Of a stretch of 13,508 bases of DNA, positions 6,566 through 13,508 are shown piece by piece (positions within the stretch are counted from its first letter, which is position 1; the number at the start of each line of letters is the position of its first letter). The position numbers and the translations under genes were made by a program. Origin of the DNA: Brevundimonas sp. UBA7635 (lineage in GTDB: Bacteria; Pseudomonadota; Alphaproteobacteria; Caulobacterales; Caulobacteraceae); assembly GCA_002483865.1 (NCBI GenBank), contig DLIT01000025.1, forward strand, positions 8,405 to 21,912, given 5' to 3'. The notes below the pieces were generated by a model that saw only the letters and a list, made by a program, of their open reading frames with translations, was not told the DNA's origin and ran no database searches.

Positions 6566-7642
6566 ATGACCGATCTTGCCCAGTTAGAACTCGACCTGAT
6601 CAATGCCATCGGGGCGGCCGAAAGCGTCGCCGCGATCGAAGAGGTGCGCGTGGCCGCCCTTGGCAAGACGGGAACCATTTCGGCCCTGCTCAAGGGCATG
6701 GGGGCCATGAGCCCCGATGAACGTCGCGTCCAGGGGCCATTGCTGAACGGCCTGCGCGACCGCGTGACCCAGGCCATCGCCGCGCGCAAGGCCGAGCTGG
6801 AAGACGCCGAACTGGATGCCCGCCTATTGGCCGAACGCGTCGACCTGACCCTGCCGTCGCGCCCGCGCCGCAAGGGCGGGGTCCATCCCACCATGCAGGT
6901 AATGGACGAGCTGATCGCTATCTTTGCAGACATGGGCTTCGCCGTGGCCGAGGGTCCGGACATTGAGGACGACTTCCACAACTTCACCGCTCTGAACTTC
7001 CCGCCCAAACACCCCGCGCGGGAAATGCACGACACCTTCTTCCTGAAGCCGGACGCCGAGACGGGTGAGCGCAAGGTGCTGCGGACCCACACCTCACCGG
7101 TCCAGGTGCGCACCATGCTGTCGCAGAAGCCGCCGATCCGCATCGTCGCGCCCGGCCGCACCTTCCGCAAGGATTCCGACGCCACCCACACCCCGATGTT
7201 CCACCAGATCGAAGGCCTGGTGATCGACCGCGACATCCACATGGGGCACCTGAAGTCGACGCTTCAGACCGTGGTGGCGCGCTTCTTCGAGCTGGACGAC
7301 GTCAAGGCGCGCTTCCGCCCGCACCACTTCCCCTTCACCGAGCCGTCGGCCGAGATGGACATCCGCTGCGACCGTTCGGGTGGCAGGCTGACCCTGAACG
7401 AAGGCGATGACTGGCTGGAGATCCTGGGCTGCGGCATGGTCCACCCCAATGTCCTGAAGAACTGCGGCATCGACCCGGACGAATATCAGGGCTTTGCCTT
7501 TGGCATGGGTGTCGATCGGCTGGCCATGCTGAAATACGGGGTGCCTGACCTGCGCCCTATGTTCGAAGCTGATACCCGCTGGCTGGCCCATTACGGTTTC
7601 TCGGCCTTCGTTGCCCCCAATTCTGCCAGTGGCCTGAGCTGA
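6566..7642 (+). CDS. pheS: Phenylalanine--tRNA ligase alpha subunit
   Basis: PheS is the catalytic subunit of the alpha2-beta2 class II synthetase that charges tRNA-Phe in the cytoplasm. The 358-residue protein has the N-terminal coiled-coil region (about 1-90), then [19 protein letters not shown] with EGPDIEDD. Motif 2 is [18 protein letters not shown] (200-217) and motif 3 is [11 protein letters not shown] (312-322) followed by [18 protein letters not shown]. Compared with typical PheS it has a short C-terminal tail (about 15 residues ending ASGLS). The 73-nt gap after the upstream terminator holds two small hairpins (6519-6533 and 6535-6546) and probably the promoter, but no Phe-rich leader peptide is evident. 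The next gene follows after 25 nt. Confidence 0.97.
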   Translation: MTDLAQLELDLINAIGAAESVAAIEEVRVAALGKTGTISALLKGMGAMSPDERRVQGPLLNGLRDRVTQAIAARKAELEDAELDARLLAERVDLTLPSRPRRKGGVHPTMQVMDELIAIFADMGFAVAEGPDIEDDFHNFTALNFPPKHPAREMHDTFFLKPDAETGERKVLRTHTSPVQVRTMLSQKPPIRIVAPGRTFRKDSDATHTPMFHQIEGLVIDRDIHMGHLKSTLQTVVARFFELDDVKARFRPHHFPFTEPSAEMDIRCDRSGGRLTLNEGDDWLEILGCGMVHPNVLKNCGIDPDEYQGFAFGMGVDRLAMLKYGVPDLRPMFEADTRWLAHYGFSAFVAPNSASGLS

Positions 7643-7667
7643 GCCCAGAGCTGAGGACTGATTTCCC

Positions 7668-8060
7668 ATGACTGATACCCAAGACATCACCGTCCCGGCC
7701 GTTGGCGCGGGCCCGGAATACGCCAACCTCAACATCTGGCTGCCCGCCCTGGCGCTGGAAGCTGCCCGTCGCGGTGAGTCGGTGATCACCGGCAAGACCT
7801 TCCGCAACTGCATGATCGAGGGGCCGGCCGTGCTGTTGCCCATCGGGGCCTGTGGCTTCGACGCCTGCAACATGGGCGATGCCCAGGGCGACGTCCGCAA
7901 CCTGCTGCTGCAGCCCATGGGGCCGCAGAAGGTGACCGGCACCGTGGCCTTCAAGGACTGCCAGTTCATCAACTGCCAGTTCCTGCGCGTGGGCTTTACC
8001 GGGACGCCTGATTTCCTGGCACAGGTTCGGCAGGTGCTGACCGGGGGCGCGCCCCAATGA
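7668..8060 (+). CDS. Unrecognised 130-residue protein encoded between pheS and pheT
   Basis: I do not recognise this gene. It is a real gene by context: it lies in the 25-nt-spaced pheS operon and its TGA overlaps the pheT ATG (ATGA), so it is translationally coupled to pheT. The protein is soluble, with no signal peptide or membrane segment. Its N-terminal third has a short amphipathic helix ([14 protein letters not shown]). The rest has repeated short beta-like turns, FRNCMIEG (45-52), FDACNMGD (64-71) and [16 protein letters not shown] (95-110), similar in look to pentapeptide-repeat or right-handed beta-helix proteins. Five cysteines (48, 62, 67, 98, 103) fall in these turns. A role linked to PheRS is only suggested by position. 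Confidence 0.85.
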   Translation: MTDTQDITVPAVGAGPEYANLNIWLPALALEAARRGESVITGKTFRNCMIEGPAVLLPIGACGFDACNMGDAQGDVRNLLLQPMGPQKVTGTVAFKDCQFINCQFLRVGFTGTPDFLAQVRQVLTGGAPQ

Positions 8061-10462
8061 AGTTCACCCTTTCCTGGCTGAAGGAACACCTGGACACGAC
8101 CGCGGACGTTGAGGCGGTGGCGTTTGCCATGACCATGGCAGGCCTTGAGGTTGAGGAGGTCCATGATCCGCTCAAGGCCCTGGCTCCGTTCAGCGTGGCC
8201 AGGATCGTCTCGGCCGAGCGCCATCCCAACGCCGACCGCCTCCAGGTCTGCCAGGTCGACACCGTCGATGGGCGCAAGGAAATCGTCTGCGGGGCCCCCA
8301 ATGCCCGCGCTGGCCTGACCACCATCTATGCCCCGATCGGGGCCTATGTGCCCGGCCTGGATGTGACCCTGGTCGAGAAGCCGGTGCGCGGCATTGTCTC
8401 GAACGGCATGCTGTGCTCGGGCGGCGAGCTGATGCTGCCAGACGAGAATGACGGCATCCTGGAGCTGTCCGGTGACCTGGCCGTGGGCACCCCCGCCGCC
8501 GAGGTTTTTGGCCTGGAGCCGGTGATTGACTTTGAGGTGACGCCAAACCGTCCCGACTGGCTGGGCGTGGCGGGCATTGCCCGTGACCTGGCCGCAGCTG
8601 GCCTTGGCATCCTGAAGACCCCGGCCATCGAGGCTGTGGCGGGCAAGGGCGCGTCCAGCATCGGTGTGCGCATCGAGGCCCCCGAGCTGTGCCCGACCTT
8701 TGCCGGCCGCGTCATTCGCGGCGTCCGCAACGGCCCCTCGCCGAAGTGGCTGCAGGATCGCCTGAGCGCCATCGGACTGCGCCCGATCAATAGGCTTGTG
8801 GATATCACCAACCTGATCTCCTACGACCGCGCCCGTCCGCTGCATGTCTATGACCTGTCCAGGCTGGAAGGGGCCGAGATCGTCGTGCGCGGCGGCCGCG
8901 AGGGCGACAGCCTGGTGGCCCTGGACGGCAAGACCTATGGCCCGAGCGCGGCTGACTGCGTCATCGCCGATGCCGCAGGCGCGCGTGCCATCGGTCTGGG
9001 CGGTGTCATGGGCGGCGAGAGCACCGGCTGCTCGGACGAGACGACCGACGTCTTTGTCGAAAGCGCCTGGTTCGAGCCCATCGTGATCGCCCAGACGGGC
9101 CGTTTGCTGGGCATCAGCTCGGACGCCCAATATCGCTTTGCCCGTGGTGTCGACACCCACTCGGTCGTGCCGGGCCTGGAACTGGCCACCCGGCTGATTC
9201 TGGACCTGTGTGGCGGCGAGGCCTCGGAGATCGTGGTGGCGGGGCAAGCCCCGACTGCACCTGACGCTGTCGAGTTCCAGCCGTCCTACGTCAAGCGCCT
9301 GTCGGGCATGGACCTGTCGGACGAACGCATCGAGAGCATCCTGACCGCACTTGGCTTTGATATAGCCAAGGGCGCGACCTGGTCGGTGACCCCGCCGACC
9401 TGGCGCCGGGATGTCGATGGCCGGGCTGATCTGGTCGAGGAAGTCTCGCGCATCGAGGGCTTTGACCATCTGCCGGACGAAGCCCTCCCCGCCGTGGCCT
9501 ATCCGGCCCAGGGCGTGCTGAACCCGCGTCAGGCCCGCGTGCGCCTGGCCCGCCGGGCCCTGGCGGCCATGGGGTATTCGGAGGCGGTCACCTGGTCCTT
9601 CACCAAGCAATCGACGGCGGCCCTGTTCGGCGGCGGTGACGCGCGCCTGGTGCTGGAAAACCCGATCGCGGCTGACCTTGACTGCATGCGTCCCTCGGCC
9701 CTGCCGAACCTGATCCAGGCAGCGGCCCGCAATGCCGCGCGCGGCCATGCTGATGCGGCCCTGTTCGAGATTGGCCCCATCTATCTGGGCGACGGTCCCG
9801 AGGACCAGCGCACGGTCATCGCCGGCCTGGTGGCACCTCATGCCGATCGGCACTGGGGCGGAGCGGGCGAGGACCCGCTGTTTGCCCTGAAAGGCGACCT
9901 GATGGCCCTGCTGCAGGAGATCGGAGCCCCGGTGGCCTCACTGCAACTGGCCCAGGGCTCGAACCGTGACTGGTGGCATCCGGGTCGCTCGGCCCGCCTG
10001 CAACTGGGGCCCAAGAACGTCATCGTCGAGTTCGGGACCCTGCACCCGCGCGTGCTGAAGGCGCTGGATGCCGATGGCCCCATGCTGGCCTTCGAGATCG
10101 TGCTCGACACCGTGCCCGAGCCGCGTGGCCAAAAAGGCAAAAATGGTGGCGGCAAGGCGCGCGGATCGGCTGACCTGCCGAACCTGATGCCCTTGACCCG
10201 CGACTTTGCCTTCGTGGTCGATGAGGCCAAGGCGGTGGGCGACCTGACCCGTGCAGTGGCCGGTGCTGACAAGGCGCTGATCGCCGAGGTGCGCGTCTTT
10301 GACGTCTATCGCGGCAAGGGCGTGCCGGAAGGCCAGAAGTCGGTGGCCATCGAGGTCGAACTGCAACCGCGCGAGGCCACCCTGACCGAGGCCGAGATCG
10401 AGGCGCTGAGCGCCAAGGTCGTGGCGGCGGTGACCAAGCTGGGCGGGAGCCTGAGAAGCTGA
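8057..10462 (+). CDS. pheT: Phenylalanine--tRNA ligase beta subunit
   Basis: PheT is the large subunit of PheRS; it contributes tRNA recognition and editing of mischarged Tyr-tRNA-Phe. The 801 residues cover the expected order: N-terminal [14 protein letters not shown], an EMAPII-like tRNA-binding domain (about 40-150, with [13 protein letters not shown] and [12 protein letters not shown]), the B3/B4 editing region (about 210-380), B5 (about 400-475), a class II-like core and a C-terminal FDX-ACB anticodon-binding domain (about 705-801, [10 protein letters not shown]). Length is close to the roughly 795 of E. coli. Just before FDX-ACB is a Gly/Lys-rich stretch (690-704) not seen in the E. coli protein. 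The start overlaps the upstream stop as ATGA. Confidence 0.97.
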   Translation: MKFTLSWLKEHLDTTADVEAVAFAMTMAGLEVEEVHDPLKALAPFSVARIVSAERHPNADRLQVCQVDTVDGRKEIVCGAPNARAGLTTIYAPIGAYVPGLDVTLVEKPVRGIVSNGMLCSGGELMLPDENDGILELSGDLAVGTPAAEVFGLEPVIDFEVTPNRPDWLGVAGIARDLAAAGLGILKTPAIEAVAGKGASSIGVRIEAPELCPTFAGRVIRGVRNGPSPKWLQDRLSAIGLRPINRLVDITNLISYDRARPLHVYDLSRLEGAEIVVRGGREGDSLVALDGKTYGPSAADCVIADAAGARAIGLGGVMGGESTGCSDETTDVFVESAWFEPIVIAQTGRLLGISSDAQYRFARGVDTHSVVPGLELATRLILDLCGGEASEIVVAGQAPTAPDAVEFQPSYVKRLSGMDLSDERIESILTALGFDIAKGATWSVTPPTWRRDVDGRADLVEEVSRIEGFDHLPDEALPAVAYPAQGVLNPRQARVRLARRALAAMGYSEAVTWSFTKQSTAALFGGGDARLVLENPIAADLDCMRPSALPNLIQAAARNAARGHADAALFEIGPIYLGDGPEDQRTVIAGLVAPHADRHWGGAGEDPLFALKGDLMALLQEIGAPVASLQLAQGSNRDWWHPGRSARLQLGPKNVIVEFGTLHPRVLKALDADGPMLAFEIVLDTVPEPRGQKGKNGGGKARGSADLPNLMPLTRDFAFVVDEAKAVGDLTRAVAGADKALIAEVRVFDVYRGKGVPEGQKSVAIEVELQPREATLTEAEIEALSAKVVAAVTKLGGSLRS

Positions 10463-10465
10463 TCC

Positions 10466-11017
10466 ATGGTTGATAAGAAACCCATGGCCGAGACCCTTCT
10501 GGAGCGGAATCTGTTCCGTGCCCGATGGCTGATGGCCCCCTTCTATCTGGGCCTGGTCCTGGCCCTGATCATGCTTCTGTCGGTCTTTGTGCAGGAAGTG
10601 GCCTACTATCTGCCCAAGGCCTTCATCTTCGGTGACGGCCGGATGACGGCGGACCAGGCCATTCTGGCCCTGCTGACCCTGGTTGACCTGTCGCTGGCGG
10701 GCAATCTGCTGCTGATCGTGCTTTATTCCGGCTACGAGAATTTTGTCTCCAAGCTGGACCTGGACGAGGATCACGTGGACCGGCCGCCATGGATGGGCAC
10801 CGTAGATTTTTCGGGCCTCAAGATGAAGCTGATCGCTTCCATCGTGGCGATCTCGGCCATCTATCTGCTGAAGTCCTTCATGAACATCGGCAAGCCTGGC
10901 TATGTCGTGGATCAGGCGGCCATGCTGTGGGGGGTGGTAATCCACCTGACCTTCGTCGGGTCGGGGGTGCTCCTGGCCCTGATGGACTGGATCGCCTCCA
11001 AGACCGACAAGCATTGA
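10466..11017 (+). CDS. YqhA/UPF0114 family inner membrane protein
   Basis: This 183-residue integral membrane protein belongs to the UPF0114 family (E. coli YqhA); its function is not known. It matches the family through the start ERNLFRARWLMAPFYLGL, the LLTLVDLSLAGNLLLIVLYS-GYENFVSKLD segment, and KMKLIASIVAISAIYLLKSF with the later IHLTF. Four membrane helices are evident, at about 22-44, 64-88, 118-140 and 153-175. The start lies 3 nt after the pheT stop, with GAGAAG upstream; an in-frame ATG at 10484 is a weaker alternative. It is the last gene of the pheS operon, ahead of a strong terminator. Why it travels with PheRS is unclear. Confidence 0.92.
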   Translation: MVDKKPMAETLLERNLFRARWLMAPFYLGLVLALIMLLSVFVQEVAYYLPKAFIFGDGRMTADQAILALLTLVDLSLAGNLLLIVLYSGYENFVSKLDLDEDHVDRPPWMGTVDFSGLKMKLIASIVAISAIYLLKSFMNIGKPGYVVDQAAMLWGVVIHLTFVGSGVLLALMDWIASKTDKH

Positions 11018-11023
11018 AGATTG

Positions 11024-11055
11024 CGGCTCTTCCCCTCCGGGAAGGGCCGTTTTCT
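11024..11055 (+). terminator. Intrinsic terminator of the pheS-pheT-yqhA-like operon
   Basis: CGGCTCTTCCC (11024-11034) pairs with GGGAAGGGCCG (11039-11049), 11 bp with one T-G pair and a CTCC loop, followed by TTTTCTT. It starts 6 nt after the stop of the membrane protein gene. Confidence 0.9.
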
Positions 11056-11064
11056 TGTGACGGC

Positions 11065-11084
11065 AAGGTTCGGTTAACCTTAAA
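11065..11084. promoter_or_regulatory. Possible CtrA half-site / operator upstream of the EipA-like gene
   Basis: TTAACCTTAA (11074-11083) contains TTAACC, the core of the alphaproteobacterial CtrA recognition half-site, twice counting both strands. It lies within an inverted repeat AAGGTT-N5-AACCTT (11065-11081). The spacing is not the classical TTAA-N7-TTAA. A -10-like GTAAAA is about 17 nt downstream, so the site would overlap the -35 position. Brucella eipA is reported to be controlled by CtrA, which makes the match worth noting. Confidence 0.35.
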
Positions 11085-11164
11085 GCCCCAAGTCTGCCGT
11101 AAAAGACACGGAGGCTGGTCCTGCCCGAACCCCGGGCGACCACCATTACGTCGGGAGCCCGCCT

Positions 11165-11785
11165 ATGCATCGCCGCCAACTGATCCGTTCCAGCCTCGGC
11201 CTGGCTGCCGCCAGTGCCCTGCCTGTGGGCCTGGGGGCCTGTGCGACGCGGGCACCGGCTGACCCGGCCTATCCGATTTCGTCGGACCAAACCGCCGAGG
11301 CCTATACTTTTGAGGAACTGGTCGCGGCTGGTTCGCGGGAGATGGGCATCGCCGCTGAAACCATCGGCGGAGCCATCGAGCGCATTTTCCGTGAACAGGG
11401 CGGTGCCCCCACGGCCTATATCGCGGGCGAGGAAGCGGCAGGGGCGGTGACCATCGGCGTGCGGTACGGCAAGGGCGCGCTGCACATGAAGGACCTGTCG
11501 GCCTCGCAGGAGGTCTTCTGGCAGGGGATTTCGCTGGGCTGGGACATTGGCGGTAATGCCAGCCGGGTCTTCACCCTGGTTTATGACCTGTTCCATCCCG
11601 ACATGCTTTACCGGCGCTATCCGGGGGTCGAGGGTTCGGCCTATCTGGTTGGGGGGCTGGGCGTGAACTACCAACGCGCCGATGGCATTACCCTGGCCCC
11701 GATCCGCACCGGCGTTGGCCTGCGCCTGGGGGCCAATGTCGGCACCATGAGCTACAGCCGCGAACGCAATATCCTGCCCTTCTAG
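11165..11785 (+). CDS. eipA: EipA/DUF1134 family envelope protein, candidate Tat-exported lipoprotein
   Basis: This 206-residue protein belongs to the DUF1134 family, whose Brucella member EipA is a small periplasmic beta-barrel needed for envelope stress resistance. The diagnostic core is present: YIAGEEAAGAVTIGVRYGKG, VFWQGISLGWDIGGNASR, then LVYDLF, GVEGSAYLVGGLGVNYQ and PIRTGVGLRLGANVG. The N-terminus combines a twin-arginine (RRQLI, 3-7), a hydrophobic stretch (LGLAAASALPVGL) and a lipobox LGAC with Cys26. It may therefore be exported folded by Tat and lipidated, but a plain Sec/SpII route is also possible. It is a single gene between two terminators, preceded by a possible CtrA site, so probably its own transcription unit. 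Family is secure, symbol is by family. Confidence 0.9.
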   Translation: MHRRQLIRSSLGLAAASALPVGLGACATRAPADPAYPISSDQTAEAYTFEELVAAGSREMGIAAETIGGAIERIFREQGGAPTAYIAGEEAAGAVTIGVRYGKGALHMKDLSASQEVFWQGISLGWDIGGNASRVFTLVYDLFHPDMLYRRYPGVEGSAYLVGGLGVNYQRADGITLAPIRTGVGLRLGANVGTMSYSRERNILPF

Positions 11786-11816
11786 GTCAGGGCGTGGGAA
11801 TACCGGCGAGACGTTG

Positions 11817-11852
11817 AAAGGGCAGGGAGCGTCAGGCTTCCTGCCCTTTTTC
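11817..11852 (+). terminator. Intrinsic terminator shared by convergent genes
   Basis: AAAGGGCAGGGA (11817-11828) pairs with TTCCTGCCCTTT (11838-11849), 12 bp with one G-T pair, a 9-nt loop and a run of T on the right and A on the left. It ends the EipA-like gene. The right arm and loop edge lie inside the last codons and stop of the convergent SDR gene. Confidence 0.85.
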
Positions 11853-12749
11853 TTGCCTGATCAGCGGCAGAAGACCGTCCCGCCATGACGGGTAGCGGGG
11901 CCGCCAGCCCAGTTCGGCCTTGGCGCGGGCGTTCGAGAGCCGTTTGTTGTCATTATAAAAGCGGCGCATGCCATCGGAGACCGAAGGGTCTTCCAGCGGG
12001 ACATCGGACAGGTGCGGCAGGCCCAGCATGGCCGCGGTCCAGTCCAGCACATCCTCCGCCGGAGCCGGTTCGTCATCCGCTAGGGTATAGGCCTGGCCTG
12101 GATGGGGATGGGCCATGGAGGCAAAGAAGCCGGCGACGGCATCCTCGACATGGATCCGATTGAAGACCTGGCCCGGCTTGATAACGCGGCGTGCGGTGCC
12201 CGCAACGATCCGATCCACCGGTGATCGGCCGGGGCCATAGACGGCCGGCAGGCGGAAGACCTGGACCGTCAGTCCCATGCCGCGGCCAGTGTCCAGCCAG
12301 TCGTGCTCGGCCTTGACCCGCCTTGCTCCATTCAGGCTGGCGGCGTTGAGGGGATCGTCTTCAAAGGCCCAGCCGCCAGCCCGGTCGCCATAAACCGCGC
12401 TGGAGGAGACATAACCAATCCAGTCGGGATAGGCTCCCGACGCGCTGAGGGCGGGCAGGAGGGCCTTGAGCGCGGGGCAGCCGCTGGGCTCCGGCGGGAC
12501 GGTGATCAGGATGGCCGAGGCGCGCAACACAGCGTCCCGCAGGGCCAGGGCATCCTCGGGATCGATGGCGGTGATTCCCTGGCCCTGCAGGTGGGCGCGG
12601 CTTTCGGCCTGGGGAGATGTGGCGATGGCCGTGCCGCCGCGCCGCAAGGCTTCGCGCCCCGCCGCCTGTCCCAGATAGCCTCCGCCGAATATCAGCAGGT
12701 CAGGCGGCGTCGTTTGTGGGGCAGGCGGGGGTGTTTCAGTCTCGGGCAT
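11832..12749 (-). CDS. Atypical short-chain dehydrogenase/reductase (YeeZ-like NAD(P)-binding protein)
   Basis: This 305-residue protein has a Rossmann fold of the extended/atypical SDR class. The dinucleotide-binding loop is FGGGYLG (21-27) after a Pro-rich N-terminus, with SSSAVYGD (115-122) and the later RLPAVYGPGRSP. The usual YxxxK is absent: Lys146 in RRVKAEHDW has Ala142 where Tyr would be. This is the pattern of YeeZ-like atypical SDRs, so normal dehydrogenase chemistry is uncertain. C-terminal DNKRLSNARAKAELGWRPRYPSW is typical of sugar-epimerase-like members. It starts 6 nt after the sqdB-like stop and must be co-transcribed with it, suggesting a role in the same sugar-lipid pathway, which is inference. 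The start ATG has only a weak SD. Confidence 0.87.
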   Translation of the reverse strand: MPETETPPPAPQTTPPDLLIFGGGYLGQAAGREALRRGGTAIATSPQAESRAHLQGQGITAIDPEDALALRDAVLRASAILITVPPEPSGCPALKALLPALSASGAYPDWIGYVSSSAVYGDRAGGWAFEDDPLNAASLNGARRVKAEHDWLDTGRGMGLTVQVFRLPAVYGPGRSPVDRIVAGTARRVIKPGQVFNRIHVEDAVAGFFASMAHPHPGQAYTLADDEPAPAEDVLDWTAAMLGLPHLSDVPLEDPSVSDGMRRFYNDNKRLSNARAKAELGWRPRYPSWRDGLLPLIRQEKGQEA

Positions 12750-12755
12750 CAGGTC

Positions 12756-13508
12756 TCAGGCCGTTCGCGAATGACAGGGTTCGGCCGTGCCGGCCCCTGC
12801 TCCCTGTAGCGCTTCGGCGCGGCGGGCGTTCCAACTGGAGACGCAGGGAATCCGGGCCATATCGACGCGATCGGCATAGCGCCGGGCGATCTCGGTGACG
12901 TCCGCCATCAAACCCTCGGCCAGGGTAATGGGATTCAGGCCCAGCTCGCGGAACTGGTCATTGGCCACGACCAGTTCGTTCTCGTCGGCTTCCTGGCGCG
13001 GGTTTTCGACATTCTGGACCTGGGCCCCGGCCATCCGGGCGACAAGGGCGGCCAGGTCACGCACGCGACGGCTTTCGGTCATCTGGTTCAGGATCTTCAC
13101 CCGATCGCCGCTGGCGGGTGGGTTTCTCAAGGCCAGCTCGATGCAGCGCACCGTATCCTGAATATGGATGAAGGCCCGCGTCTGGCCGCCGCTGCCGTGG
13201 ACGGTCAGGGGATGTCCGACCGCCGCCTGGATCAGGAAGCGGTTCAGCACCGTGCCATAGTCGCCGTCATAGTCGAAGCGGTTGATCAGGCGCTCGTCCT
13301 GACGGGTTTCCTCGGTTTGGCAACCCCAGACAATGCCCTGGTGCAGGTCGGTGATCCGCAAGGCATCGTTCTTGGCGTAGAACTGGAACAGCAGGGCGTC
13401 CTGGGTCTTGGTCATGTGATAGATCGACCCGGGATTGGGCGGGAACAGGATCTCCTGCTCCGCCGGGCCGAAGTCGGTTTCGACCGTGACCTTCAGATAG
13501 CCCTCGGG
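12756..13508 (-). CDS. sqdB: UDP-sulfoquinovose synthase-like NAD-dependent epimerase (3' part)
   Basis: SqdB/SQD1 converts UDP-glucose and sulfite to UDP-sulfoquinovose, the head-group donor of the sulfolipid SQDG. The frame is open to the window edge; 250 C-terminal residues are visible, starting PEGYLKVTVETDFGP. The catalytic YxxxK is in SIYHMTK, just at the ATG at 13415, which is therefore not the true start. Matches to plant SQD1 are direct: TDLHQGIVWG, NRFDYDGDYGTVLNRFLIQA, AVGHPLTVHGSGGQTR, then IQDTVRCIELA and near the end RVDMARIPCVSSW. A 20-residue Ala/Gly-rich tail follows. The N-terminal NAD-binding part is outside the window. An SqdB paralogue using another sugar cannot be excluded. 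It is followed 6 nt later by the atypical SDR gene. Confidence 0.85.
   Translation of the reverse strand, partial: PEGYLKVTVETDFGPAEQEILFPPNPGSIYHMTKTQDALLFQFYAKNDALRITDLHQGIVWGCQTEETRQDERLINRFDYDGDYGTVLNRFLIQAAVGHPLTVHGSGGQTRAFIHIQDTVRCIELALRNPPASGDRVKILNQMTESRRVRDLAALVARMAGAQVQNVENPRQEADENELVVANDQFRELGLNPITLAEGLMADVTEIARRYADRVDMARIPCVSSWNARRAEALQGAGAGTAEPCHSRTA

Noticed and set aside
6460..6720. An 86-codon frame starting within the rplT terminator
   Set aside because: Its start lies in the terminator stem region, and most of it overlaps pheS in another frame; no SD and no family resemblance.
7094..9853. A 919-codon open frame on the minus strand
   Set aside because: It lies antisense to pheS, the 130-aa gene and pheT, all clearly real. 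Its composition is that of a GC-rich shadow frame, with no recognisable domain.
9938..11674. A 578-codon open frame on the minus strand
   Set aside because: It is antisense to pheT, the YqhA-like gene and eipA, rich in Gln/His/Gly/Arg, and crosses a plus-strand terminator. No family signal.

Overview
The window looks like a chromosomal segment of a high-GC alphaproteobacterium, most likely Caulobacteraceae (Brevundimonas/Caulobacter type). The reasons are the AUU-initiated IF3 beginning MRRPMQAP, the DUF1134/EipA protein (an alphaproteobacterial family), a SqdB-type sulfolipid enzyme (sulfoquinovosyl lipids are reported from Brevundimonas), and dispersed GC-rich palindromes of the 'atcccggcnnnngccgggat' kind common in this group. 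The genus is inferred from gene content, not from a database search.

Layout. 1-592: 3' part of hslU (protease ATPase). 593-915: no gene; two inverted pairs of palindromic repeats. 916-1662 (-): alpha/beta hydrolase. 1741-2706 (+): GT9 glycosyltransferase with a TTG start, divergent from the hydrolase. 2818-3351 (+): infC with a probable AUU start, then a strong terminator. 3474-5490 (+): exported S9 (prolyl-oligopeptidase-type) peptidase broken by one extra base in a six-C run. 5720-6385 (+): rpmI and rplT, then a strong terminator. 6566-11017 (+): pheS, an unrecognised 130-aa gene, pheT and a YqhA/UPF0114 membrane protein, tightly packed and closed by a terminator. 11165-11785 (+): EipA/DUF1134 lipoprotein candidate. 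11832-13508 (-): atypical SDR and, upstream of it in the same operon, the C-terminal 250 residues of an SqdB-like UDP-sulfoquinovose synthase running off the window.

How the genes work together. The core is a translation block: IF3, L35, L20 and both subunits of phenylalanyl-tRNA synthetase, the infC-rpmI-rplT-pheST cluster of many bacteria. Here it is split by an unrelated peptidase and by internal terminators, so infC, rpmI-rplT and pheST seem to be separate transcription units. The flanks carry protein quality control (HslU) and envelope functions (GT9 transferase, EipA, sulfolipid enzyme).

The most interesting unexplained signal is an RNA-like element present three times around rpmI-rplT (5667-5699, 5966-6011, 6408-6451). 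Each copy is an outer stem closing directly onto CAAGTA. Two copies share further internal-loop sequence and an inner hairpin. Copies 1 and 2 end exactly 20 nt before the rpmI and rplT start codons; copy 3 lies just ahead of the operon terminator. It could be an autoregulatory ribosomal-protein binding site, but that is inference.
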